From contig CAWAFX010000001.1 of the NCBI GenBank assembly GCA_963781495.1, forward strand, positions 1 through 64,000: a stretch of DNA of 64,000 bases, read 5' to 3'. The position numbers and the translations under genes were made by a program. The notes under the pieces are model-generated. The model saw nothing but the letters and a program-made list of their open reading frames with translations, ran no database searches and was not told where the DNA came from. Of the stretch, positions 32,854 to 43,116 are shown piece by piece. Origin of the DNA: Mayfieldus sp963781495 (GTDB taxonomy: Bacteria; Actinomycetota; Thermoleophilia; Solirubrobacterales; 70-9). How positions within the stretch are numbered: the stretch's first letter is position 1; the number at the start of each line of letters is the position of its first letter.

Positions 32854-33776
32854 GCACCACACCACGCAACCCGGCCGGAGAGGGACGCCGGCGAGTGACG
32901 GTTCCCCAGCTGGCAGAGATGAAGCGGGCCAAGGAGCCCATCGTGATGGTCACCGCCTATGACTTCCCGTCCGCGCAGGCGGCCGAGGAGGCCGGCGTCG
33001 ACGTCGTCCTGGTCGGCGACACGGCGGCGATGGTGGTGCTCGGATACGACGCGACGACGCCGATCCGCATGGACGAGATGATCACGATGGCGGCCGCGGT
33101 CCGCCGCGGGTTGACGACGCCGCTGCTGATCGGCGATCTCCCATTCGGCTCCTACGAGGCATCGAACGAGCTGGCGGTGCAGAGCGCCCAGCGCTACGTC
33201 AAGGAGGCCGGCTGCGACGCGGTCAAGCTCGAGCGGGGCGGAGCCTCGGTGGATCGTGCGCGGGCGATCGTCCGCGCCGGCATCCCGGTGATGGGGCACG
33301 TCGGCCTGACCCCGCAGTCATCCTCGGCCCTGGGTGGTTTCAAGGCCCAGGGCAAGACGGCGGCGGCGGCGGCGAAGCTGGCCGAGGAGGCGGCGGCATT
33401 GCAGGCGGTGGGCTGCTTCGCAATCGTCTTCGAGGCGGTGCCGGCGGCGGTCACCGAGATCGTGGTCGAGAAGCTCGAGGTGCCGACGATCGGGATCGGC
33501 GCCGGACCCGCGACCAGCGGCCAGGTCCTGGTCCTGCACGACCTGCTCGGGATCTACGAGGGGCGGGCACCGAAGTTCGTCAAGCGCTACGCCGAGCTGC
33601 GGCGGTCGATGGTCGATGGGCTGTCCAGCTACGCGGCGGAGGTCCGCTCCGGTGCCTTTCCCGGGCCGGAGCACGTCTACTCCGTCGAACCGAGCGAGTT
33701 GACGCAGTTGAGGGCCTACCTGGACCAGGAATCCCTGGCCTCGCCCTCGAGCTGGGACTGGGAGCCGCTGCCGTAA
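32850..33776 (+). CDS. panB: 3-methyl-2-oxobutanoate hydroxymethyltransferase PanB
   Basis: 308 residues. VTVPQLAEMKRAKEPIVMVTAYD, VVLVGDTAAMVVLGYD with the metal Asp, GDLPFGSYE, KLERGGAS, MGHVGLTPQS and the FEAVP Glu. Transfers a methylene group from 5,10-methylene-THF to ketoisovalerate, giving ketopantoate. The ATG at 32850 overlaps the panD stop; a longer upstream frame inside panD is rejected. Last gene of the pan operon. Confidence 0.97.
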   Translation: MSTTPRNPAGEGRRRVTVPQLAEMKRAKEPIVMVTAYDFPSAQAAEEAGVDVVLVGDTAAMVVLGYDATTPIRMDEMITMAAAVRRGLTTPLLIGDLPFGSYEASNELAVQSAQRYVKEAGCDAVKLERGGASVDRARAIVRAGIPVMGHVGLTPQSSSALGGFKAQGKTAAAAAKLAEEAAALQAVGCFAIVFEAVPAAVTEIVVEKLEVPTIGIGAGPATSGQVLVLHDLLGIYEGRAPKFVKRYAELRRSMVDGLSSYAAEVRSGAFPGPEHVYSVEPSELTQLRAYLDQESLASPSSWDWEPLP

Positions 33777-33870
33777 CGCTTGGCGGCGGGTTCTGGAGTA
33801 ACTCCCTGCAAATTGAGGGGTAATGCTTGTTACATCACGCACTATTCCTCTCTTTTGCAGGAGGCAAACG

Positions 33871-34113
33871 ATGGAGATGATCAAGCGGTTTGAGCCCTTC
33901 GCACTGTTGCTGATGGTGCTGGGGTCCCTCAATTGGGGTGTCATCGGTCTCACCGACGGCGACACCAACGTGATCTCCAACATCTTCGGTCACGGAACAT
34001 TGCTCAACGTCGTCTACGTCGTGGTCGGCGTAAGCGCGTTGGTCTACGTGCCGAAGCTGCTCGAGGCGCTGCACCTCGGAGGCGGCCACTCCGCCCACCC
34101 GCGCGGCACCTGA
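33871..34113 (+). CDS. DUF378-family small membrane protein
   Basis: 80 residues with two membrane helices: FALLLMVLGSLNWGVIGL with the LNWGVIGL signature and LLNVVYVVVGVSALVYVPKL, then a His/Gly-rich tail. DUF378 proteins are short integral membrane proteins of unknown function. ATG has AGGAGG eight bases before it; an upstream in-frame ATG at 33823 lacks one. A strong UUCG hairpin ends the unit. Confidence 0.85.
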   Translation: MEMIKRFEPFALLLMVLGSLNWGVIGLTDGDTNVISNIFGHGTLLNVVYVVVGVSALVYVPKLLEALHLGGGHSAHPRGT

Positions 34114-34157
34114 GCAGTTACCCAGTCGTCGACCGGTCGGGACGGCCGGTTTGCAGG

Positions 34158-34181
34158 GAGCCGGGCCTTCGGGCCCGGCTC
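34158..34181. terminator. Terminator hairpin with UUCG tetraloop
   Basis: GAGCCGGGCC, TTCG, GGCCCGGCTC: ten perfect pairs and an ultrastable loop, 45 bases after the DUF378 stop. Followed by TCGTTA, a weak U tract. Confidence 0.75.
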
Positions 34182-34197
34182 TCGTTATGTTCGGGAC

Positions 34198-34614
34198 GTG
34201 GCTGTGCACAGCGGCGAGCTCCGCCTCTCCACCCAGGGCGACAACGACATCGTCGACATCACGGACGGCGTGCAGCGGGTGGTCGACACCGCCGCCGCAG
34301 CCGAGGCCCAGGTGACGGCCTTCGTGCGCGGCTCGACCGCGGCGATCACGACGATGGAGTTCGAGCCCGGGGGCGTCGCCGATTTCGACGCGGCGCTGGA
34401 GCGGCTGCTCCCGGCCGAGGGCGACTACGAGCACAACCGGCTCAACCACGACAGCAACTCCCACGCCCATCAGCGCGCTTCGTTGATCGGCGCCTCCGAG
34501 GTCGTCCCGGTCAGCGGCGGCAAGCTCGCGCTCGGCACCTGGCAGCAGCTGGTCCTGATCGACTGCGACGACCGCCCACGCGAACGGACCGTGGTCGTGC
34601 AGGTGGTGTCTTAG
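34198..34614 (+). CDS. YjbQ/UPF0047 family protein
   Basis: 138 residues, a full UPF0047 domain: STQGDNDIVDITDGVQRVV, GSTAAITTMEFEPG, NRLNHDSNSHAHQRASLIG with the conserved His cluster, and LGTWQQLVLIDCDDRPRERTV. E. coli YjbQ has weak thiamine-phosphate synthase activity; physiological role unclear. GTG start follows the hairpin by 16 bases, so a separate promoter is likely. Convergent overlap with the DUF1028 gene (four bases). Confidence 0.9.
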   Translation: MAVHSGELRLSTQGDNDIVDITDGVQRVVDTAAAAEAQVTAFVRGSTAAITTMEFEPGGVADFDAALERLLPAEGDYEHNRLNHDSNSHAHQRASLIGASEVVPVSGGKLALGTWQQLVLIDCDDRPRERTVVVQVVS

Positions 34615-35513
34615 TCGAGCCCTAGCTGGCGCCGCGCCTCGCCGATCCCCGGGCTGAACTCCTCGTCGAGCCGCAGCAGCAGCTGGCGCCAGCCGTCGTT
34701 GGCCTCGATCAGCCGACGCAGCGCCGCCGTCCCCTGCTCGACCTCGCCGACCTGGATCTGGCCGAACCCGGCGAAGAACGCGAGCTCCTCGTTGTCCGGC
34801 GCGATCTCCGCCGCTGCGCGGTAGCGGTCCGCCGCATCCTCGTGCCGGCCCTGCCCGGTCAGCTCGTCGCCCTGCGTAGCGAGCTCGTAAGCGTCGTGGA
34901 GGTCGATCAGGCGGGCCAGCTCGGTGAGCGGCTCGGGGTCGTCCTCGACCCGCAGATCGACCTGGCGTTGCCACGGCTCCGCCTCCGCGGGGACCACCAG
35001 AAGCGCCGCCGACTGGCGCCCGCGGACGTCGCCGCCGGCCTCCTCGGCCGCCTCCAGCGCCGCCAGCAGCCGTCGCGCCAGTACTCCCTCGGCGCCCCGA
35101 AACGCCTCCGCCATCGCCGGCCAGACCCGCGGCGAAGCCATCATGTTCGCCTGGACGCTGAACCCGTCGCCGGTCTCGTGGCCGGCATCCGGGATGCAGC
35201 CCTCGCCGGTGTGCACCGCCACCCTGCCCTCCGCGTCGACCGCCGCGACCTGGCGGAAGCGCGCCGCCTCGTCCTCGGCGAGCAGCGCCTCGAGGGCCTG
35301 CTGGGGCTCCTCCCCCTGTCCCAGCCGCTCCAGCATCCGCGGCCCGTAGGCGGGCTCGGCGATCGACTGGGTCGCGACCGCGCCGACCCCGCTCCGCGCC
35401 CAGCTCACCACCGAGCCGACCGAGAACCAGTGCGACTGCACGGCGACGCCGAGGACGCCGCTGGCGGGGTCGCGGGCGACGATCGAGTAAGTGCCCGTCC
35501 GCACCGAGATCAC
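34611..35513 (-). CDS. DUF1028 protein with C-terminal TPR-like region
   Basis: 300 residues. TYSIVARDPASGVLGVAVQSH is the DUF1028 start, SVVSWARSGVGAVATQSIA and GRQSAALLVV follow. DUF1028 has an N-terminal-nucleophile-like arrangement, but enzymatic function is not established. After about residue 210, HDAYELATQGDELTGQGRHEDAADRY and AELAFFAG-like spacing look like one or two TPR helices. GTG at 35513 overlaps the acyltransferase stop by one base; a GTG three codons in is also possible. Confidence 0.85.
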   Translation of the reverse strand: MISVRTGTYSIVARDPASGVLGVAVQSHWFSVGSVVSWARSGVGAVATQSIAEPAYGPRMLERLGQGEEPQQALEALLAEDEAARFRQVAAVDAEGRVAVHTGEGCIPDAGHETGDGFSVQANMMASPRVWPAMAEAFRGAEGVLARRLLAALEAAEEAGGDVRGRQSAALLVVPAEAEPWQRQVDLRVEDDPEPLTELARLIDLHDAYELATQGDELTGQGRHEDAADRYRAAAEIAPDNEELAFFAGFGQIQVGEVEQGTAALRRLIEANDGWRQLLLRLDEEFSPGIGEARRQLGLD

Positions 35514-36094
35514 TAGTACTCGATCTCCTTCAGGACCTTGGCGGGCGAGCCGGCCGCGATCGTCCGCGGCGGCAGATCCTCGGTGACGACGGAGTTGGCG
35601 CCGATCACGCAACGCTCGCCGATCGTCACCCCGCTGGTGACGACGCAGTTGACGCCGAACCAGCAGTTGTCGCCGATCTTCACCGGGCCCTTCGACGTGA
35701 AGCCCTGCCAGGTGACCGGCTTCTCGGGATCGTCGAAGCGGTGCGCGGCGTCGCCGACGAAGCAGTTGTTGGCGAACATCACGTGGTCCCCGATCTCGAT
35801 CAGTTCGATCGCGGCGAGCATTGTGTTGCGGTTCAAGAAGCAGCCCTCCCCGACCTCGATCCGCGCCTCGGCGCCGAGGGTGAGCCAGCAGCCGGGCTCC
35901 AGCAGGGTGCCGCTGCCAAGCCGGAGCCGGCCCTCGTCGAGGGCCTCGAGGACCTCGCCCTCGACCGGGTAGCGGATGAACGCCCCGGCTCTGGCCATGT
36001 GGCGGTTGATCCGCCAGCGGCGCAAGGGACGGCGGTTGCGCTCGTACCAGCGGCGCTTGCGCCACCACAGCAGCCATCCATCATTTCCCGGCAC
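35513..36094 (-). CDS. Hexapeptide-repeat acyltransferase
   Basis: 193 residues from GTG at 36094. Repeating [LIV]-G-x4 turns (IEVGEGCFLNRNTML, IEIGDHVMFANNCFVGD, VKIGDNCWFGVNCVVTSGVTIGERCVIGANSVV) form a left-handed beta helix, with the Asp/His acceptor region AAHRFDDP as in maltose/galactoside O-acetyltransferases. Likely O-acetylates a sugar or lipid-linked sugar. Longer starts would run into the divergent ROK gene. The basic Trp-rich first 30 residues may bind membranes. Confidence 0.85.
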   Translation of the reverse strand: MPGNDGWLLWWRKRRWYERNRRPLRRWRINRHMARAGAFIRYPVEGEVLEALDEGRLRLGSGTLLEPGCWLTLGAEARIEVGEGCFLNRNTMLAAIELIEIGDHVMFANNCFVGDAAHRFDDPEKPVTWQGFTSKGPVKIGDNCWFGVNCVVTSGVTIGERCVIGANSVVTEDLPPRTIAAGSPAKVLKEIEY

Positions 36095-36112
36095 AGGCGC
36101 TAGCTTTCCAGA

Positions 36113-37072
36113 ATGCAGCTGCGCGGCGGGATCGACCTCGGCGGGACGAAGATCCAGACTGCGATCGTGGGCGCGGAGGGCAAGGTCCTCGGTGAGGCTC
36201 GCCATCCGACCCCCCACGAGGGAGGGCCGAAGGCAGTCGCGAAGGAGATGGCGGACGCGCTGCGCGAGGCGGCCGACGCGGCCAAGGTCGAGACCGATTC
36301 GTTGCAGGGTGTCGGCGTCGGCTCACCCGGTGACGCCGATGAGAAGACCGGGATCGTCTCGGCGGCCCGCAACATCCCGGGCTGGGACGGCCGCTTTCCG
36401 CTCGCCCAGGTCCTCTCCGAGGCGCTGGGAACCAAGGTGCGGGTCAGCAACGACGTCCAGGTCGCGACCGAGGCCGAGTTCCACCTCGGGGCCGGCAAGC
36501 CCTACAAGACGATCCTCGGTGTCTTCTGGGGCACCGGCGTCGGCGGCGGGCTGGTGCTGGACGGAAAGCCTTGGCGGGGCCGCGGCGCGGCCGGCGAGAT
36601 CGGCCACATGGTCGTCAAGCGCGGCGGCGCCCGCTGCACCTGCGGGCGGCGCGGCTGCATGGAGGCCTATGCGGGCCGCGGACCGATGGAGGCAAAGGCC
36701 CGTAAGGAGCTCGAGAAGGGAACCCCCACGAAGCTGTTCGAGATCGCCGAGCATCACCATCGCGACCGGCTCAGCAGCGGGATCTGGGAGCGCGCCCTCG
36801 AGCAGAACGATGAGCTCGCCGAGCACCTGATGTACCGGGCGGTCACGGCGCTGGGAACAGGGATCGCCTCGGCCGTCAATTTGCTCGACCCCGAAGCGGT
36901 GATCTTCGGCGGCGGGATGGGACTTCGCTTCGGCGAGGGGTACCGAGAGCAGCTGCTGAAGGAGATGCACAAGCACCTCTTCGTCGACGACCGGCCGCCG
37001 GTGTTCGAGATCGCCTCACTCGGCGATCTCGGCGGCGCGATCGGCGCCTCGCTGCTCGCGGGGACTGCCTAG
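36113..37072 (+). CDS. ROK-family sugar kinase (probable glucokinase)
   Basis: 319 residues. IDLGGTKIQTAIV (ATP phosphate loop), GVGVGSPGD, WGTGVGGGLVLDG, and the zinc-binding CTCGRRGCMEAYAG near residue 180, the ROK signature, with GEIGHMVV upstream of it. ROK kinases phosphorylate glucose or related sugars at O6; glucokinase is the best guess, polyphosphate use cannot be excluded. No helix-turn-helix, so a kinase not a ROK repressor. Confidence 0.9.
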   Translation: MQLRGGIDLGGTKIQTAIVGAEGKVLGEARHPTPHEGGPKAVAKEMADALREAADAAKVETDSLQGVGVGSPGDADEKTGIVSAARNIPGWDGRFPLAQVLSEALGTKVRVSNDVQVATEAEFHLGAGKPYKTILGVFWGTGVGGGLVLDGKPWRGRGAAGEIGHMVVKRGGARCTCGRRGCMEAYAGRGPMEAKARKELEKGTPTKLFEIAEHHHRDRLSSGIWERALEQNDELAEHLMYRAVTALGTGIASAVNLLDPEAVIFGGGMGLRFGEGYREQLLKEMHKHLFVDDRPPVFEIASLGDLGGAIGASLLAGTA

Positions 37073-37212
37073 ATCCGGCGGCTGCGCCCGGCAGCGATCC
37101 GCGGCCAGATCAGCAGCACCAGGCCGACCAGGATGCAGAGGATCCCCAACGCGTAATTGACCAGGATCGCGAGCACGATCCCGATGATGATCAAAAGCAG
37201 TGATAGCTCCAT
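37069..37212 (-). CDS. Small hydrophobic two-helix protein
   Basis: 47 residues, LSLLLIIIGIVLAILVNYAL and LCILVGLVLLIWPRI, ending in a basic tail. ATG at 37212 has GGGAGG six bases upstream. Lies convergent to the ROK gene with a four-base overlap. Function unknown. Confidence 0.6.
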   Translation of the reverse strand: MELSLLLIIIGIVLAILVNYALGILCILVGLVLLIWPRIAAGRSRRI

Positions 37213-37265
37213 TGCGCCTCCCCGTACCCGCGGCTCGAACCGCGATACCACCCCGGGAGAGGCGA

Positions 37266-40151
<2,886 letters not shown>

Positions 40152-40190
40152 CAGTGTGTGTAATCGAGGAGCGTTGTTAGCGACGAGTCA

Positions 40191-40221
40191 GGCATGTCAG
40201 GCGGCGTAGCCGCCGCAGTTA
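40191..40221 (-). repeat. REP-like palindromic repeat, copy 1
   Basis: On the minus strand: TGCGGCGGCTACGCCGCCTGACATGCC. Perfect GCGGCGGC/GCCGCC dyad followed by TGACA. Matches copies at 54625-54653 and 58647-58673. Lies just before the uvrA start, in the leader. Confidence 0.65.
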
Positions 40222-40237
40222 TGTGATTTTAGAAGGG

Positions 40238-40250
40238 CGAACGGTTGTTC
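40238..40250. promoter_or_regulatory. LexA/SOS box upstream of uvrA
   Basis: CGAACGGTTGTTC, fitting the Gram-positive/actinobacterial LexA consensus with a perfect GAAC-N4-GTTC half-site pair. About 87 bases before the uvrA ATG. Confidence 0.75.
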
Positions 40251-40307
40251 CCCCCTCGCCGAGGCGCCATTTTCGCGTAGAGCGCGAAAAAGCCGCCCCG
40301 CAGGCTT

Positions 40308-41192
40308 TCAGGCCCGCGGGGCGATCAGGTCGTCGAGGACGTCGCCGTGGCGGGCGAGCTCGAGCGACATGTGCCCTTCCCCCTCGAGCAGCCTGGCCTT
40401 CGCCCCCGCGACGTGCGCCGCCAGCCACTCGCCGTGGGCGAACGGGACCATACGGTCGTCGTCGCCCTGCCAGATCGTCACCGGGACCTCGATCGCGCCG
40501 AGGTCGAAGCCCCAGTCGGCGACCACCGCCTTGTCGTCGTCGAACCAACCCCAGATCCCGCCCGCCAGCACGTCGCGCAGGCCCCTCGCCTGGTGCTCGG
40601 CGAAGTCGCCGGTCAGCACCGCCTTGTCGGCGTCGGCGATCAGGTCGCCGAGCGCGGCCAGAACCTGCTCGCCGCTGAGGTTGCCGTACTGCTCGGCCTC
40701 CTCCTCGAGGAAGGCGATCAGCTCATCGTCGCCGGCCTGCTGGGCGGCGAACTCGTCCAGGTTCTCCTGCCCCATCCCGGCGAGCCAGTCGAGCCCCTCG
40801 GCGTCGTAGGGCGCGACCCCCGCCGTGCTCGAGGCCGACCAGACCCGGTCCGGCAGCAGGGCCGCGCAGGCGAGCGAGTGCGGGCCGCCGCCCGACTGCC
40901 CGGTGACGTAGAAGCGCTCGATCCCGAGCTGTTCGGCGATCGCGACCACGTCGGCGACGCAGTCGGCGACCGTGCGCCCGGGCTGGCGGTCGGACTCGGC
41001 ATAGCCGGGACGCGAATAGGTCAAGTGCCGCAGGCCGCGCTCGGCGCCGGCTTCGACCAGCGCCGGATACAGACGCCGGTAGCTGGGCGTTCCGGTGTGG
41101 TAGACGACGACGTCGCCATTCTCGGGGCCGGCGATACGGACCGCGAGGCTGCGGCCATTCGGCGTCTGGACCGTCATCTCCCTCGGCTCCAC
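40308..41192 (-). CDS. Alpha/beta hydrolase
   Basis: 294 residues. Nucleophile elbow GQSGGG (about residue 99), acid Asp in QGDDDRMVPF (about 246) and His in GEGHMSL (about 272) make the catalytic triad; HTGTPSYRRLY contributes the oxyanion loop. Substrate unknown (esterase, lactonase or epoxide hydrolase-like). ATG at 41192. Independent of uvrA. Confidence 0.85.
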   Translation of the reverse strand: MEPREMTVQTPNGRSLAVRIAGPENGDVVVYHTGTPSYRRLYPALVEAGAERGLRHLTYSRPGYAESDRQPGRTVADCVADVVAIAEQLGIERFYVTGQSGGGPHSLACAALLPDRVWSASSTAGVAPYDAEGLDWLAGMGQENLDEFAAQQAGDDELIAFLEEEAEQYGNLSGEQVLAALGDLIADADKAVLTGDFAEHQARGLRDVLAGGIWGWFDDDKAVVADWGFDLGAIEVPVTIWQGDDDRMVPFAHGEWLAAHVAGAKARLLEGEGHMSLELARHGDVLDDLIAPRA

Positions 41193-41280
41193 GCCGCCAC
41201 TCTAAGCCCTGGTTGACGCAGCCATCCGGCGGGCGTAGGCTCGAACAACCGGCAGGGGCCAAGCCAACAAGGAGGTCCAG

Positions 41281-41673
41281 ATGTCCAATGTCGACATGGC
41301 CCGTGCTGCCTATGAGGCGTTCAGCGGCGGTGACATGGACGCCCTGCGAGAGATGTTCGCCGAGGACGCCGAATGGGTGACCTCAGAGGAGCTTCCGCTC
41401 GGCGGTACCGTCCGTGGTCGCGACGCGATCATGCAGAACTTCGCTGAGATCCCCAACTACTGGTCGGAGTTCAGTGTCGAGCCCGATCAGTTCATCGACG
41501 GCGGCGACGATGTCGTCGTCCACGGCACCCAGCGCGCGACCGGCGAAGGAGGAAGCTTCGAATCGCCGTTCCTGCACCTGATGCATTTCGAGGGCGGGAA
41601 GCTCGCGCGTGGCGAATTCGATGCCGACAGCGCCAAGGCAGTAAAGGCGCTGGGAAGCAAGGCAGCCGCCTGA
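41281..41673 (+). CDS. SnoaL-like NTF2-fold protein
   Basis: 130 residues. NVDMARAAYEAFSGGDMDALREMFAEDAEWV is the N-terminal helix pair of SnoaL-like proteins, followed by GRDAIMQNF and FLHLMHFEGGKLARGEFDADSAKAV. The family includes polyketide cyclases and ketosteroid-isomerase-like enzymes; many members have no known reaction. AGGAGG lies upstream of the ATG. The catalytic Asp/His pair is not evident, so a binding role is as likely. Confidence 0.85.
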   Translation: MSNVDMARAAYEAFSGGDMDALREMFAEDAEWVTSEELPLGGTVRGRDAIMQNFAEIPNYWSEFSVEPDQFIDGGDDVVVHGTQRATGEGGSFESPFLHLMHFEGGKLARGEFDADSAKAVKALGSKAAA

Positions 41674-41719
41674 CGGATAGCGCCTGGCTCCACCTCAGCA
41701 GCCTTTGGCGGCGGCTGGC

Positions 41720-41899
41720 CTAGCGGATCGCGGTGAGATCGGCGGCGGTGGGCACCCGGTGACCCCGCGTCTCGAGCACCGGTTCGCAGCCGCCGTCGCA
41801 CTCGGTCAGCGGCCGTCCGCAGCGGGCGCAGGTCACGACCCCGCCCTCACAGTGGAATCGAGATGCGGTTTCCGTCGTCAGCACTGCTCCGTCGCCCAT
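41720..41899 (-). CDS. 59-residue zinc-ribbon protein
   Basis: ATG at 41899 to TAG at 41720. FHCEGG, VVTCARCGRPLTEC and DGGCEPV give five cysteines, enough for a zinc ribbon. The codon pattern is coding-like and the overlapping plus-strand frame is not. It lies in a 280-base gap between the SnoaL-like gene and the DivIVA-like gene. Function unknown. Confidence 0.5.
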   Translation of the reverse strand: MGDGAVLTTETASRFHCEGGVVTCARCGRPLTECDGGCEPVLETRGHRVPTAADLTAIR

Positions 41900-41958
41900 A
41901 CCCTTCGGCTACCCGACGCCGGGGTGCCTATAAACACTTTGGACGGGTGTTCAGCGGG

Positions 41959-42669
41959 CTACTTGCCTGCGCGCTCAAAGACCGCGTCGAGCAGCTCGCC
42001 GCTGTCGGCGAGCTCGTAATTCGCCGAGAGGTGGCGGGCGATCTCCTCGCGCGAGGAGCCGTCGAGCGCCATCTTCATCGCCACCAGGCGCGCGGCCGCG
42101 TCGTCGGCGCCGTTGGCTGCGGCCGGCGGGTCCGGCTGCGGCTCGGGGACGGTGACCGGTCCGGGCTCGGGCTCGCGCACCGGCTCCGGCTCAGGCACCA
42201 CGACCGGGGTCGGGTCTACCTCGGGTCCGGGCGGCGCCGGCTCGGGTACCGGCTCCGGCGAAGGCTCGGGAACGGTCTCCGGCTGCGGCGTCTCGGCCGC
42301 GGTCCCGGCCGGCCCGATCACCTCATCGGCCATCGCCCCGATCCGCTGCCGCAGATCGTCGGCCTGGCCTACCAGCTTCGCGACCGAGCGCTGGGCGCGC
42401 TCGACCTGCTCCCGGGACTGCTCGCGGGCGCCCTCCAGCAGCTCGTCGGCCTGGCGGCGGGCGTCGGCCTCGATCTCCTTCGCGCTGGCCTCGGCGGCGG
42501 CGACGATGCTCGCGACCTTGGCGGCGGCGACGTCGGCAAGCGAGGCCTGCGGCGCATCTTCGACCGCGTCGGCGACCTTGCGCAGGTGGGCGTCGACCGC
42601 GGCCATGTCATAGCCCTTGCGAGCGCTCGGGAAGTCACTGCGGACGATCTCATCCCTCGAGATGGTCAT
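41959..42669 (-). CDS. DivIVA-like coiled-coil protein
   Basis: 236 residues. FPSARKGYDMAAVDAHLRKVADAV is a DivIVA/GpsB-type membrane-binding N terminus; residues 45-115 are a coiled coil (AAAEASAKEIEADARRQADELLEGAREQSREQVERAQ); 120-180 are Pro/Glu-rich; the C terminus (REEIARHLSANYELADSGELLDAVF) is helical. DivIVA proteins mark cell poles and septa and organise growth. Short compared with Wag31. ATG at 42669 fits the family. Confidence 0.8.
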   Translation of the reverse strand: MTISRDEIVRSDFPSARKGYDMAAVDAHLRKVADAVEDAPQASLADVAAAKVASIVAAAEASAKEIEADARRQADELLEGAREQSREQVERAQRSVAKLVGQADDLRQRIGAMADEVIGPAGTAAETPQPETVPEPSPEPVPEPAPPGPEVDPTPVVVPEPEPVREPEPGPVTVPEPQPDPPAAANGADDAAARLVAMKMALDGSSREEIARHLSANYELADSGELLDAVFERAGK

Positions 42670-42783
42670 CGAGGCCAGCGTAGCGGAGAGCGCACGGCCC
42701 GCGGGGGGTCTCGGTGGCGTTGATTTGGTCCGCCCAGGCGGCGGGCATAGGATTGCCACGAGGGAGGAGAAAGGAATGAACAG

Positions 42784-43083
42784 ATGAGCGTGTTGATGAT
42801 TCTGAAGTCGGCGGCAGACCCCGCCAAGGTGGAGGAATGGGCGCAGGCGAACTCCGACGTTCTGCAGAAGATCGTCGGCCATTCCCGCGAGCACGGGATG
42901 ATCCACCACCGCTTCTTCGGCGGCGACGGCGAGATCGTCGTGGTCGACGAATGGGAGTCCGAGGACGGCTTCCGGGATTTCTTCGAACACGACGAAGACA
43001 TCCCGAAGATGATGCAGACGGTCGGCGCCGGCGAGCCGCAGATCAGCTTCTACCGGCCGCTCGACACCGGCGACGAGGTCTAG
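42784..43083 (+). CDS. Antibiotic-biosynthesis-monooxygenase-like (ABM) protein
   Basis: 99 residues, ferredoxin-like fold of the dimeric ABM superfamily: LMILKSAADPAKVEEWAQAN, HRFFGGDGEIVVVDEWESEDGFRDFF. Such proteins include small oxygenases and quinol-binding proteins; actual activity unknown. ATG is eight bases after AAGGAATG. Convergent hairpin follows. Confidence 0.75.
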   Translation: MSVLMILKSAADPAKVEEWAQANSDVLQKIVGHSREHGMIHHRFFGGDGEIVVVDEWESEDGFRDFFEHDEDIPKMMQTVGAGEPQISFYRPLDTGDEV

Positions 43084-43096
43084 GCGGCTCGGTAGA

Positions 43097-43116
43097 GCGG
43101 GAGCTCAGGCTCCCGC
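43097..43116. terminator. Bidirectional hairpin over the uvrB stop codon
   Basis: GCGGGAGC, TCAG loop, GCTCCCGC. It lies between the convergent ABM-like gene (stop 43083) and uvrB, and covers the uvrB stop codon at 43105-43107. Confidence 0.55.

Noticed and set aside
40268..40290. TTTTCGCG/CGCGAAAA hairpin as terminator
   Set aside because: The T run precedes the stem on both strands, so neither direction gives a U tract after it.
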